A stretch of DNA of 23,884 bases, taken from Muribaculaceae bacterium (GTDB lineage: Bacteria; Bacteroidota; Bacteroidia; Bacteroidales; Muribaculaceae). The position numbers and the translations under genes are program-made. The stretch's first letter is position 1; each line of letters starts with the position of its first letter. Where the stretch lies: contig VSPF01000017.1 in NCBI GenBank assembly GCA_009775195.1, positions 1-23,884 of the forward strand. Direction: 5' to 3'. Shown piece after piece: positions 16,297 to 23,852 of this stretch. The notes under the pieces are model-generated. The model worked only from the letters and a program-made list of their open reading frames with translations. It had not been told where the DNA came from and did no database searches.

Positions 16297-17180
16297 TGAT
16301 TGAGGACCTTCATGCCGATGATGCGGATGTCTTTGTTGGGGCGGTCGCGGCCGTCGGTCTCGGCTTTTTCGATGCGGTCAACGGTGTCGAATCCGTCGAT
16401 TACCTCGCCAAACACTGTGTAGTCGCCATCGAGGTGTGGTGCGCCGCCGACGGTGGTGTAAGCCGCCTTCATCTCGGGTGTCATGGCCGGGGTGGTGTCA
16501 TTGGCAGCCTGTGCCTCGACTTGTGCTACAAGGGTGTCTTGCAGAGCCTTGAGGCCCGCACGGTCGCCGCGCATCTGCATGGCCTGTATGCTGTCGCGGT
16601 GCTTCATGGCCAGGTCGTTGAAGGCTTTCTGCATACGGCCCATCTTGAGGCGCTGCTCCATCTGGACAACCTGTGCCGAGTCGAGCTTTGTGCCGGTTAC
16701 GACATAGAACTGCGAACCCGACGACTGGCGCATGGGGTTGACCTGGTCGCCCTGGCGCGCAGCGGCAAGTGTATAGCGTTTGTGGAAGTGCTTGGGGAAT
16801 ACGATTTCGGCATCAATCTTGTAGCCCGGTCCTCCGGCACCGAGTTGTTGCCCCGGGGCAGCGTTTTTAGAGTCGGGGTCGCCGGCTTGTATCATGAAGT
16901 CTTTGATGATGCGGTGGAAGAGGGTGCCGTTGTAATAACCCTCGCGGGCGAGTTTCAAGAAATTGTCGCGGTGTTTGGGGGTGTCGCCGTAGAGCATCAC
17001 GGTGAAGTTGCCCTCGGTGGTTTCGACCTCGACGCGGGCCGAGGTAGTATCGGGTGTCTGTGTGTTGTCCATTGTTATTTTTGTGTCGTTGTCGTTCTTG
17101 GCCGAGGCCCCCGAGTTGCAGGCCATGGCCGCAAAACAAATTATGCCGAGGCCTATGACCCGGCTAAAGATGTTGTGCAT
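16293..17180 (-). CDS. Cyclophilin-type peptidyl-prolyl cis-trans isomerase, lipoprotein
   Basis: 295 residues. A lipoprotein signal (1-21, lipobox AAMAC with Cys21) suggests the periplasmic face of a membrane. The cyclophilin core is at about 50-163 and 240-295: FHRIIKDFMIQAGDP (88-102) with Arg90, Phe95 and Gln98 of the active site, and SGSQFYVVTG (154-163). A helical, charged insertion (about 165-238, rich in Met, Gln, Lys and Arg) interrupts the core before GGAPHLDGDYTVFGEV, where His249 stands at the position of human CypA Trp121. It catalyses proline isomerisation in folding envelope proteins. The start is 10 bp past the stop of the upstream 126-residue gene, and the stop overlaps the M16 start, so the three form one operon. 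Confidence 0.93.
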   Translation of the reverse strand: MHNIFSRVIGLGIICFAAMACNSGASAKNDNDTKITMDNTQTPDTTSARVEVETTEGNFTVMLYGDTPKHRDNFLKLAREGYYNGTLFHRIIKDFMIQAGDPDSKNAAPGQQLGAGGPGYKIDAEIVFPKHFHKRYTLAAARQGDQVNPMRQSSGSQFYVVTGTKLDSAQVVQMEQRLKMGRMQKAFNDLAMKHRDSIQAMQMRGDRAGLKALQDTLVAQVEAQAANDTTPAMTPEMKAAYTTVGGAPHLDGDYTVFGEVIDGFDTVDRIEKAETDGRDRPNKDIRIIGMKVLNQ

Positions 17181-17190
17181 ATCGCTGTGA

Positions 17191-17571
17191 TTATATTACC
17201 GTTGTCGGGAAGAGGCGTTTGTAAATCCGGCGGAAGTTGTCGTCGGCAGCAATCAGCTCTTTGGCGCGAACCTCGTAGTCTTCGCCGTAGAGGCCCTGCA
17301 GCAGGTCGGGCAGGTATTTGTGTTCGCGGTCTTTGTCAATGGCCCCGGCCACGAGTGTGCGTATGGCAGGTTCGTAACCGTCGGGGTCGATAGCGTTGAG
17401 ATATCGGGCGGCACTTGCCAGGAACTGCCCGGTGAGGTCTACCCGGCTCATATTGTCGATTAGGCTGTCGATTTCTTCGGGTCCGCATTCGCCGATATGG
17501 TTGGCCAGGTATTCGTATGTTAAAAGTCCGTCGGGGTCACGACGAAGCTTTTTGATATCGTCTTCGGTCAT
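17191..17571 (-). CDS. Small alpha-helical conserved-type protein, function unknown
   Basis: 126 residues, starting MTEDDIKKLRRD. It is predicted all-helical and acidic, with phrases such as ECGPEEIDSLIDNMSRVD and LTGQFLASAARYLNAI. It has no signal peptide or membrane segment, so it is probably cytoplasmic. An upstream in-frame ATG at 17652 would add 27 residues, but that lies upstream of a good promoter at 17595-17625 and across a repeat hairpin, so 17571 is preferred. It leads the operon with the cyclophilin lipoprotein and M16 protease. I do not recognise a characterised family. Confidence 0.75.
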   Translation of the reverse strand: MTEDDIKKLRRDPDGLLTYEYLANHIGECGPEEIDSLIDNMSRVDLTGQFLASAARYLNAIDPDGYEPAIRTLVAGAIDKDREHKYLPDLLQGLYGEDYEVRAKELIAADDNFRRIYKRLFPTTVI

Positions 17572-17594
17572 AATGTTGAGATTAGTTTGGATTG

Positions 17595-17625
17595 CAAAGA
17601 TAAGTGTTTTACACCAAACGGCAAA
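17595..17625 (-). promoter_or_regulatory. Bacteroidetes-type promoter for the cyclophilin-M16 operon
   Basis: Minus strand TTTG (17622-17625), 19-base spacer, TATCTTTG (17595-17602), an exact consensus match. The predicted transcript start is about 15-20 bases upstream of the ATG at 17571. Confidence 0.85.
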
Positions 17626-17637
17626 ATTTAATGATTT

Positions 17638-17679
17638 ATTCAACTTTCGCAAGTCATAGTCTTGCGAAACTTAAATTAT
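17638..17679 (-). repeat. Dispersed palindromic repeat, copy B, just after the ATPase stop codon
   Basis: A stem of 16 bases with two mismatches (17638-17653 and 17661-17676) and a 7-base loop. The last 19 bases (17661-17679) are identical to 11312-11330. It starts one base past the ATPase stop codon and ends before the operon promoter, so it can terminate the ATPase transcript. Confidence 0.7.
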
Positions 17680-17680
17680 C

Positions 17681-19012
17681 TTACATGTCATCAAGGGTGA
17701 GTAATTTTGTCTCTACCTCGTATTTCATGAGCAGGCACGATTTGATGCGTTCTACTTTTTCTATAAAAACCTTGTGGTCGTAGTTGCAACGCTGGCGTTT
17801 TACTTCGGCGACTAAGGCCGTTTTGCCGTCAGTCTTTATGCCGACGATGTCAATCTCGTTTGCATCCTTTCCCTTCTTACGTTCCCGCCATGAGCCGAGG
17901 TCTGAATACTGATGGCTTTCTACCATCTTGAGACGGAACCATTTTTCAAGGGCTCGGCCGGAGAAGGTCGGATAGTCCGAGAGGACGATTTCGCGTAGAT
18001 GCTCAAAATTGTTAAGCTCAATCAATGTTTGATTTCGGTTGAAATAATTGAACCAAAACTTTAGGAAATTGTCGGTAATTTCGTATTGCACATTTTGTGA
18101 GCGCGCCTTCGACATAATCGGACGTACTCGCTTGATGAGCGAGTAATCCTCAATCAGACGTTTCAGATGTCCTGCTACTGTCACTCCACCCAGGGCACTT
18201 TCGATTGCACCCTGCGTGTTTGTCCCCGAGGCTATGCAGCTAAGTATAGAGAAATACAGTCCATAATCTTTGCCGAATTCCTCGATGAGCAGATTGCGGC
18301 CTTCGTTTACGAACGGGGAATTGTCTCTTACAATGAAATTGATTATGCCGTCGATTGATAAATCAGTATCCTCGCATAACAATTCTATATACTTCGGTAC
18401 ACCGCCTGTAACGCAATAAAAGGCAAGCAGCTCGTCATTAGTGTAATCAGGACGAAAATCATGCATAATTTCCTTCATCGTTTCTGTTCCGAAACCTGAT
18501 AAACGTATAGTGGCGTCAGCCCTGCCGAATAGTGGCTCGTGATAACTTTCGAATATCTTGTGCATCATCGAATATACCGAACCCATCAATAGAAGGTTTA
18601 CATGCGTATCGTTGCGATAAGAATCCCAGATGTTCTGCATATCGCTGAATACTGATGGGTTGATATTGAAAAATTCCTGAAACTCGTCAATAATCAGGTT
18701 GAACTTGCGCGTCTTTGCAAGTTCCATCAACAACTGAAATAATGATTTGAATGTTCTTATCTCCGATGGGACATAACAATCGAGAGCCGAAGAGATTAGT
18801 CCGGCGAATTCCTCGCACAAGGCTGTTTCATTTTTTCGGCTGACGAATAAATATACCGTCGGGTATTCGCCTTTCGTGGCGCGCAGAGCAAGCGACGTCT
18901 TACCGATACGGCGCCGTCCGGTTATAACTGTCATTCGCGACCGGGACTCAAAGGCTCGTCCTTGTATGCGTCGCAATTCTTCTATTTCCTTAGTTCGATT
19001 ATAAAACTTCAT
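17681..19012 (-). CDS. AAA ATPase of the DUF234/archaeal-ATPase type with a C-terminal nuclease-like domain
   Basis: 443 residues. Walker A is GRRRIGKTS (32-40), Walker B LIIDEFQEF (106-114), and the sensor-like strand LLLMGSVYS is at 140-148. A winged-helix-like region (about 250-300) and the DUF234 region with a PD-(D/E)XK-like core (Glu386/Asp388 in NEIDIVGI, then Glu403 and Lys405 in VAEVKRQR) follow. The N-terminus MKFYNRTKEIEEL is the family's standard start, so the protein is full length. Such ATPases are common, often multi-copy, in Bacteroidales and archaea; their role is unsettled (DNA-related or defence-like). Its start codon lies 2 bp from an inverted-repeat element, so its leader lies inside that element. 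No standard promoter motif is visible upstream. Confidence 0.88.
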   Translation of the reverse strand: MKFYNRTKEIEELRRIQGRAFESRSRMTVITGRRRIGKTSLALRATKGEYPTVYLFVSRKNETALCEEFAGLISSALDCYVPSEIRTFKSLFQLLMELAKTRKFNLIIDEFQEFFNINPSVFSDMQNIWDSYRNDTHVNLLLMGSVYSMMHKIFESYHEPLFGRADATIRLSGFGTETMKEIMHDFRPDYTNDELLAFYCVTGGVPKYIELLCEDTDLSIDGIINFIVRDNSPFVNEGRNLLIEEFGKDYGLYFSILSCIASGTNTQGAIESALGGVTVAGHLKRLIEDYSLIKRVRPIMSKARSQNVQYEITDNFLKFWFNYFNRNQTLIELNNFEHLREIVLSDYPTFSGRALEKWFRLKMVESHQYSDLGSWRERKKGKDANEIDIVGIKTDGKTALVAEVKRQRCNYDHKVFIEKVERIKSCLLMKYEVETKLLTLDDM

Positions 19013-19014
19013 GC

Positions 19015-19122
19015 GAGGGTGTTGCAGAACTAAAATTTTGGAATTTCAATGTGCCCTACAAAGCCTACATGGCGTTAACAAACGTGAAAACGCTCCAATT
19101 ATGGAAGTTCTGCAACACCCTC
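19015..19122. mobile_element. 108-bp inverted-repeat element, possible MITE or solo IS remnant
   Basis: GAGGGTGTTGCAGAACT (19015-19031) and its perfect complement (19106-19122) flank 74 bp; the inner flanks share further imperfect complementarity (TTGGA motif on both sides). The form is that of terminal inverted repeats of a small non-autonomous element, but no clear target-site duplication flanks it and I cannot name an IS family. Alternatively it is a large stem-loop in the ATPase leader. No transposase is present. Confidence 0.55.
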
Positions 19123-19333
19123 ATTACGATTAATCTTCTAAAAGACCAAATCTTATTAGGGATTAAGCTCTTTAAGCTCTTCAACTTTTACAAAAGGAAA
19201 TTGAAGGTTAAGGTGCTAATCGTCTGGCTGTTTTTGATTAGTACTATTAGGTAATAGGGGAGTACTAATTATGAAGATGCGAAAAGGAAAAAAGAATTAT
19301 TCTACAAATTAGCCGATTATTTATGTTAAAAAG

Positions 19334-19364
19334 TTTGTGTTTATGAAAAATCCGCGTAATTTTG
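19334..19364 (+). promoter_or_regulatory. Bacteroidetes-type promoter for the receptor-GLPGLI operon
   Basis: TTTG (19334-19337), 19-base spacer, TAATTTTG (19357-19364), followed by a leader of about 28 bases to the ATG at 19399. Confidence 0.85.
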
Positions 19365-19398
19365 CATGTGCAAGCCATTAGATAAATGAATATTTCAG

Positions 19399-21975
19399 AT
19401 GAACCGTATCATCACATATCTGCTATTTTTTCTCGTCGGCATAAATGTCATGGCACAGGTAAACGTGTCGGGAACAGTCGTTGACAAGGAGAATCATGAG
19501 CCTTTGGCAGGTGCATCTGTCATTGTCAAGGGCAATGACGGAAAGATTAAGAAATACGGTGTTTCAAAGAAAAACGGGACATTTGCGTTGACTCTCCAGG
19601 CCGTGAATGGTTGTCGGTTGGAAGTGTCGATGATGAGCTTTACAAAGAAGACAATATCACTCGACAGTGTTTCATTTCCGCTCACTATTGAACTTGAACC
19701 TGGAAAGACTTTGCTTAAAGAGGTGACGGTCAAGGCTGACCGCATACGCGAACAGGGCGACACGGTTACTTATAATGTTGGCAGCTTTGCGCAGCAGCAG
19801 GACCGCTCGATTGGCGATGTGCTTGGTCGTATGCCTGGTATCAATGTAGAGAGTTCGGGCAAAATACAGTATCAGGGCGAAGATATCAACAAGTTCTATA
19901 TCGAGGGCTCGGATATGCTTGGTGGAAAATATGGCATTGCAACCAATGGCATAAATCATGATGATGTCGGTGCTGTCGAAATCATGGAGAACCATCAGCC
20001 GTTGCAGGTGCTATCGGGTTTGATGTACTCCAGCAAAGCAGCCATCAACCTGAAACTTAAAGAGAAAGCGAAAGCAACATGGACTTTTCACGGTGATGCC
20101 GGAGGTGGCTATTCGTGGCAGCCCTCGGGAGCGATATGGGACGGTGAGCTGTTTGCAATGGCGGTATTGCCCAACTTTCAAAATATTACGACATTTAAGA
20201 CAAATAATATCGGCGAAGACCTTTTGTCGCAGGCTGCAGACTTTTTTGCCGGAGGTCGAGGCACGAGTTTAAGTAGATATATCGGTGTGTCACTACCTGG
20301 TGTTCCTAACCTTAGCCGCAAACGTACACTCTTTAATCGTTCGGCCCTTGTGTCGACCAATGCACTTTGGAAATTGGGCCGTGGCGAGTTCAAATCTCAG
20401 ATTGACTACTCGTTCAACCGCGTCACTGCCCAGGCGGCCAATATAACTACTTATTATCTGAGTGGCGGCAACAGGGTCGTGACAGAGGACCGAGACGGCA
20501 CCGACCGTTCACATGCGCTGTCGGGCGAGTTTATCTATGAACTTAATCAAAAGACATCCTACATCAATAATACTCTTAAAACCAATGTCAGCTGGGATAA
20601 TGTGCGCCTCAGTATGACTGGCTCGTTGCCCAACGACCAGTCGGCATCGCTCCCCGACTACTATGTCGCTAATGATTTCAAACTTATCAAGCGATTTAAA
20701 GATAAGCATTTGGTTACTTTTAGCAGTAAAAATGAATGGGAGTCGTTGCCTCAGACACTTTCGGTTTCGATGAGCGGCGATTTTATACGTCAGCATGTCA
20801 AGGACCATTCTTTCAGTACTAACGAGAGTGCTTCCTACTCTTTTACAGTTAATGGTATCACAATCAGCATGGAAGGCGGCGTTGAGGGCTATGTGAGAAC
20901 CATGAAATCAAATCTCTCGCAAATGGCTGATGTGTCCGACGATATGACCAGTGTTGTCAACACAAACTATTTTTCGCTATATGCCACTCCTTCGCTGGAG
21001 TATTGGGTAAAACGTGTCGACATTTCGCTGAATGCACCTATTATCTTTGCACACTATACATTTGACAAGGCTCTTGCCAACCGCAGCGAGGTGTTCTTTT
21101 CGCCCTCGCTGAGCATAAACTGGAAGCCAAACAATCGTTTCGCTATTGGTGTGAATGGAGGTTTGGGCCGTTCGCCGATGGATTTGAGTTTAATCCTGCC
21201 GGGATATTTGATGACAAGCTATCGTTCGTTTCTCCATGGTGTAGATGACTTCTATACATCCACTTCGCAGAACGTGTCAGCCAGGTTCTCATATAAGCAT
21301 ACCAGGCACGGGCTATTTGCCAATGCCTCAGTCGCGCACTCGTGGAACCACAGCCCATATACACTTGCCCAACAGCTTTATGGCGATTATGTTGTCTACT
21401 CTTATTCGCCCGCCAAGAGCAACAGACGTTCGTTTTCGGCAAACGGAAGCGTTAGCAAGACACTCAATTTTATGCGAGGAACTGTCGGCATCAATGGCTC
21501 GTTTCGACGCGGTGAGTTACATTTAATTTCCGAGGACAATTTAGTTAACTCGGTCAGCACGTCGTGGTTAGTCGGTGCAAAACTCTATGGCGCACCGCTA
21601 CGCTGGCTCAGTTTCGACTACCGTTTCTACTTCTCTTCAAGCCAACTTGCCCTTGACGATACAAAAGCTTCATGGCTCGGCAATGTGGAGAACGACCTGA
21701 TGCTAAATATCATGCCTCACAAGAAATGGGAATGGCACATAAGCGGAGAGCATTACCGCAACGAGCTAACCGAGGATAATTACAAAAACATGTTTTTGCT
21801 TGACACGAAGTTAATCTTCAAGTACAATAAACATTTGGAGTTTTCGGCATCGCTAAGCAATATCTTCAATCAGCGGACTTACAATTACACCACATATACC
21901 CAGCTCTATTCCTTTGAAAGTCAACGCTGGCTTCGTGGCCGTGAGCTATTAATCTCAATATCACTTAGAAAATGA
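19399..21975 (+). CDS. TonB-dependent-receptor-like outer-membrane protein with carboxypeptidase-like regulatory domain
   Basis: 858 residues. A signal peptide (1-19, ending NVMA) is followed by a carboxypeptidase-like regulatory beta-sandwich (about 21-105, VSGTVVDKENHEPLAGASV), a plug-like region (about 108-225) with DVLGRMPGINVESSG and VEIMENHQPLQVL, and a long beta-barrel (about 228-858) rich in aromatic strands. This is the architecture of Bacteroidetes SusC/RagA-like receptors, but no SusD partner follows; instead a GLPGLI-family protein does. It is therefore one of the SusC-like proteins that lack a SusD partner. Substrate is unknown. The stop codon overlaps the next ATG (ATGA), which implies translational coupling. 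The chain does not end in the aromatic residue typical of BAM signals (LLISISLRK). Confidence 0.85.
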   Translation: MNRIITYLLFFLVGINVMAQVNVSGTVVDKENHEPLAGASVIVKGNDGKIKKYGVSKKNGTFALTLQAVNGCRLEVSMMSFTKKTISLDSVSFPLTIELEPGKTLLKEVTVKADRIREQGDTVTYNVGSFAQQQDRSIGDVLGRMPGINVESSGKIQYQGEDINKFYIEGSDMLGGKYGIATNGINHDDVGAVEIMENHQPLQVLSGLMYSSKAAINLKLKEKAKATWTFHGDAGGGYSWQPSGAIWDGELFAMAVLPNFQNITTFKTNNIGEDLLSQAADFFAGGRGTSLSRYIGVSLPGVPNLSRKRTLFNRSALVSTNALWKLGRGEFKSQIDYSFNRVTAQAANITTYYLSGGNRVVTEDRDGTDRSHALSGEFIYELNQKTSYINNTLKTNVSWDNVRLSMTGSLPNDQSASLPDYYVANDFKLIKRFKDKHLVTFSSKNEWESLPQTLSVSMSGDFIRQHVKDHSFSTNESASYSFTVNGITISMEGGVEGYVRTMKSNLSQMADVSDDMTSVVNTNYFSLYATPSLEYWVKRVDISLNAPIIFAHYTFDKALANRSEVFFSPSLSINWKPNNRFAIGVNGGLGRSPMDLSLILPGYLMTSYRSFLHGVDDFYTSTSQNVSARFSYKHTRHGLFANASVAHSWNHSPYTLAQQLYGDYVVYSYSPAKSNRRSFSANGSVSKTLNFMRGTVGINGSFRRGELHLISEDNLVNSVSTSWLVGAKLYGAPLRWLSFDYRFYFSSSQLALDDTKASWLGNVENDLMLNIMPHKKWEWHISGEHYRNELTEDNYKNMFLLDTKLIFKYNKHLEFSASLSNIFNQRTYNYTTYTQLYSFESQRWLRGRELLISISLRK

Positions 21976-22757
21976 ACAAGCTGCTTACTTTACTATCTTT
22001 GTGTATTATAGCACTTGGTGTTATGGCACAAGAAAAAGCCCAAATCAAGGTTGGATATGACGACGTTCACCAAAATTGGAATGGCCCTATGGTAACAGAG
22101 AAAATGCTACTGTTGGCAAATAGTGAAAAATCACACTATTACTGTCCGAGGTCGTTGCTCGTCGATTCTATGCTGTCGACTCCGGAAGGTACTGTTAAGT
22201 TCAACAGTATGGTCGAAGCGGCAAACGCTGCCGGTGAACGTCCTGCATTACTTCCCGGGTCAAGAACATACGTTATAAAAATGTTGGGAGAGGGACAAAT
22301 ATCTCATTATAACGAGTCTGCAGGAGAATTAGGACATTATGATGAAAAGATGGATGAACAAAACTGGGAAATATCGGATTCGACTAAGACTATTCTCGGT
22401 TATGAATGTATTCTCGCAGAAACTAACTATCATGGCCGACACTGGAAGGCCTGGTTCGCACCTGAAATTCCGATTCTTGACGGCCCATGGAAACTCTGTG
22501 GTCTGCCCGGCTTGATACTTAGTGCTGATGCCGATAATGGCAAATATCATTTTGAGGCAACCGGCATTGAAACTACCGACCAGCCTTTCCCGGCAAAATT
22601 GTATGGGCATGAGCTGTCTGTCCCGACCAGACGCAAGGATATGTTAAAAACTAAGTGGGCTTTTTATACCGAGCCCACAATAGAGGAAGATGGTAGTGTT
22701 AGTCCCCCATGGCCGTTGGCTGAGGGCTATGATTTGATTGAAACCGATTACAAATAA
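21972..22757 (+). CDS. GLPGLI family exported protein
   Basis: 261 residues. A signal peptide (1-19, ending GVMAQ) precedes a mature domain with the family's defining motif, CGLPGLIL at 176-183, inside WKAWFAPEIPILDGPWKL. Such proteins are restricted to Bacteroidetes and are usually encoded next to large TonB-receptor-like proteins, as here; their biochemical role is not established. Translation is probably coupled to the receptor by the 4-bp overlap. A terminator follows the gene about 20 bp past its stop. I infer a periplasmic or surface accessory to the receptor. Confidence 0.9.
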   Translation: MNKLLTLLSLCIIALGVMAQEKAQIKVGYDDVHQNWNGPMVTEKMLLLANSEKSHYYCPRSLLVDSMLSTPEGTVKFNSMVEAANAAGERPALLPGSRTYVIKMLGEGQISHYNESAGELGHYDEKMDEQNWEISDSTKTILGYECILAETNYHGRHWKAWFAPEIPILDGPWKLCGLPGLILSADADNGKYHFEATGIETTDQPFPAKLYGHELSVPTRRKDMLKTKWAFYTEPTIEEDGSVSPPWPLAEGYDLIETDYK

Positions 22758-22778
22758 ACGATAGACTTACGATAAAGA

Positions 22779-22816
22779 AGCCTCGGCGACAGCATCGCCG
22801 GGGCTTTTGTATTTTG
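22779..22816 (+). terminator. Rho-independent terminator after the GLPGLI gene
   Basis: An 11-bp stem with one mismatch (AGCCTCGGCGA at 22779-22789, complement at 22795-22805) and a 5-base loop, followed by TTTGTATTTTG. Confidence 0.85.
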
Positions 22817-22847
22817 TCACCGCCGTAATTATTACTACGGTGACAAA
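22813..22847. promoter_or_regulatory. Palindrome upstream of the DUF2807 gene, possible operator or second terminator
   Basis: TTTGTCACCG (22813-22822) and CGGTGACAAA (22838-22847) form a perfect 10-bp inverted repeat with a 15-base centre that can also pair. It lies immediately after the T-rich tail of the terminator and about 40 bp upstream of the ECF-like promoter. It may be an operator for a dimeric regulator or a second terminator stem. Confidence 0.45.
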
Positions 22848-22886
22848 GTCTTATCGATGGGAACGGCGAAAATTTTGGGGGTAGGG

Positions 22887-22912
22887 TGTAACATTTTTTT
22901 GTTTTTTGCGTC
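22887..22912 (+). promoter_or_regulatory. ECF-sigma-like promoter for the DUF2807 gene
   Basis: TGTAAC (22887-22892), a 16-base T-rich spacer, then CGTC (22909-22912) match the AAC/CGTC pattern of extracytoplasmic-function sigma promoters. The predicted transcript start is about 25 bases upstream of the ATG at 22945. No TTTG/TAnnTTTG promoter is visible here. Confidence 0.6.
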
Positions 22913-22944
22913 TTAGTAGTAAACATTCTATAAATTCATATATG

Positions 22945-23793
22945 ATGAAACGAATTACTTTACTATCTGCATTGTCGGTCGTGGCTATTGCCACGTCTAT
23001 ATTGCCGGCATGTGTCTCGGTTGATGCCGGGCATAATGGCGAGGACGCCGTAGTTTTCGGGAATGGTTCCCGAACAAATATTAGGCCGAGCAATAATATG
23101 GTCACCCGTCAGCTCTCTCTCGGCAACTTCGATGAAATAGATGCTTCACGTGTCGATGTGGTCTATAGCGTTGGCACACCCGGTACTGCCACCTTGAACG
23201 CCCCCGACAATGTCATCGATTATATCAAGGTCAAAAATGACCATGGGACTCTAAAGTTGTGGATTGACAATGATGTAAATATAAACGGCCGACTCAATGC
23301 GACCTTGACAGTATCGTCGCGCAATATCGATGAAATCACTGCCACACTCGCTGCTAAAGTTGAAGTTACAACTCCGCTTGTCGTAGATGGCGGTCTCGAC
23401 CTTGAGGGTTCTACGTCGGGCAGCATTGTATTGGGCGTGGTGAAGTGTGAAAAGGCCGACTTTGACTTTTCAACTGCAGCAACAGTGCATGTGACAAGCA
23501 TAATTTGCGAAGGCAAGCTCGATATAGACGCATCTACTTCTGCCTCGATTACCATTGACAAGGCTATTGCCACCAGCCTTGATGCAGATGCCGGCACAGC
23601 CGCTTCAGTCAAAGTGGCGGCTGGTTCGGTTGGCAAGGTCGACCTTGAGGCTGCGACGGCCGGCAAAGTGAAAGTGGCTGCTGACATCACCGGAGGCAAA
23701 GCATCGGCGGCAACCGGCGGGAGTGTGCGCACTCATGTCGATAAACTCAGCGAAATGACTTCTACGACCGGTGGCAAGGTGAAAAATATTTGA
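22945..23793 (+). CDS. DUF2807 'head GIN' domain lipoprotein
   Basis: 282 residues from MKRITLLS. ATG codons at 22942 and 22945 are both possible; a TTG start at 22906 falls inside the promoter and is rejected. Lipobox LPAC with Cys23 indicates a lipoprotein. The mature part (about 55-282) is the DUF2807 fold: short beta-strands with Gly/Ser/Thr/Ala turns repeating about every 20 residues (for example DLEGSTSGSI, DIDASTSASI, DLEAATAGKV), expected to build a right-handed beta-helix. The opening RQLSLGNFDEIDASRVDVVYS is the typical head GIN start. DUF2807 proteins are cell-envelope proteins whose role is not fixed. The gene stands alone after the receptor operon and may be regulated by an ECF sigma factor. 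Confidence 0.9.
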   Translation: MKRITLLSALSVVAIATSILPACVSVDAGHNGEDAVVFGNGSRTNIRPSNNMVTRQLSLGNFDEIDASRVDVVYSVGTPGTATLNAPDNVIDYIKVKNDHGTLKLWIDNDVNINGRLNATLTVSSRNIDEITATLAAKVEVTTPLVVDGGLDLEGSTSGSIVLGVVKCEKADFDFSTAATVHVTSIICEGKLDIDASTSASITIDKAIATSLDADAGTAASVKVAAGSVGKVDLEAATAGKVKVAADITGGKASAATGGSVRTHVDKLSEMTSTTGGKVKNI

Positions 23794-23796
23794 GTA

Positions 23797-23828
23797 TTTG
23801 GCCGTGTTGGCGAAAAAGCATATATTTG
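23797..23828 (+). promoter_or_regulatory. Bacteroidetes-type promoter for the gene at the right edge
   Basis: TTTG (23797-23800), 20-base spacer, TATATTTG (23821-23828). It predicts a leader of about 18 bases before the ATG at 23853. Confidence 0.85.
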
Positions 23829-23852
23829 CAGAAAAATAACATAAAACCCTCT

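Larger units (their letters stand above)
19013..19398. other. Intergenic region between the ATPase and the TonB-receptor-like gene
   Basis: 386 bp, AT-rich. It holds the 108-bp inverted-repeat element at its left edge and the receptor promoter at 19334-19364. Between about 19125 and 19330 I see only AT-rich, low-information sequence. An open frame at 19051-19254 is rejected as a gene. Confidence 0.7.

Noticed and set aside
16296..17393. 365-codon plus-strand open frame opposite the cyclophilin gene
   Set aside because: It runs antisense across the cyclophilin gene and into the next one, without promoter or domain; the minus-strand genes have clear family motifs.
17572..17652. N-terminal extension of the 126-residue protein from the ATG at 17652
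   Set aside because: It would cover the operon promoter and part of the repeat hairpin; the ATG at 17571 fits the predicted transcript start.
17681..19122. ATPase plus inverted-repeat element as one transposon
   Set aside because: Both repeats lie on one side of the gene rather than flanking it, and the protein is not a transposase.
19051..19254. Open frame of 67 codons on the plus strand
   Set aside because: It starts within the inverted-repeat element, is AT-driven in composition (Leu, Ile, Lys), has no domain signature, and lies upstream of the real promoter.
22906..22944. TTG start for the DUF2807 protein
   Set aside because: It falls within the -10 region of the likely promoter and would spoil the lipoprotein signal peptide.
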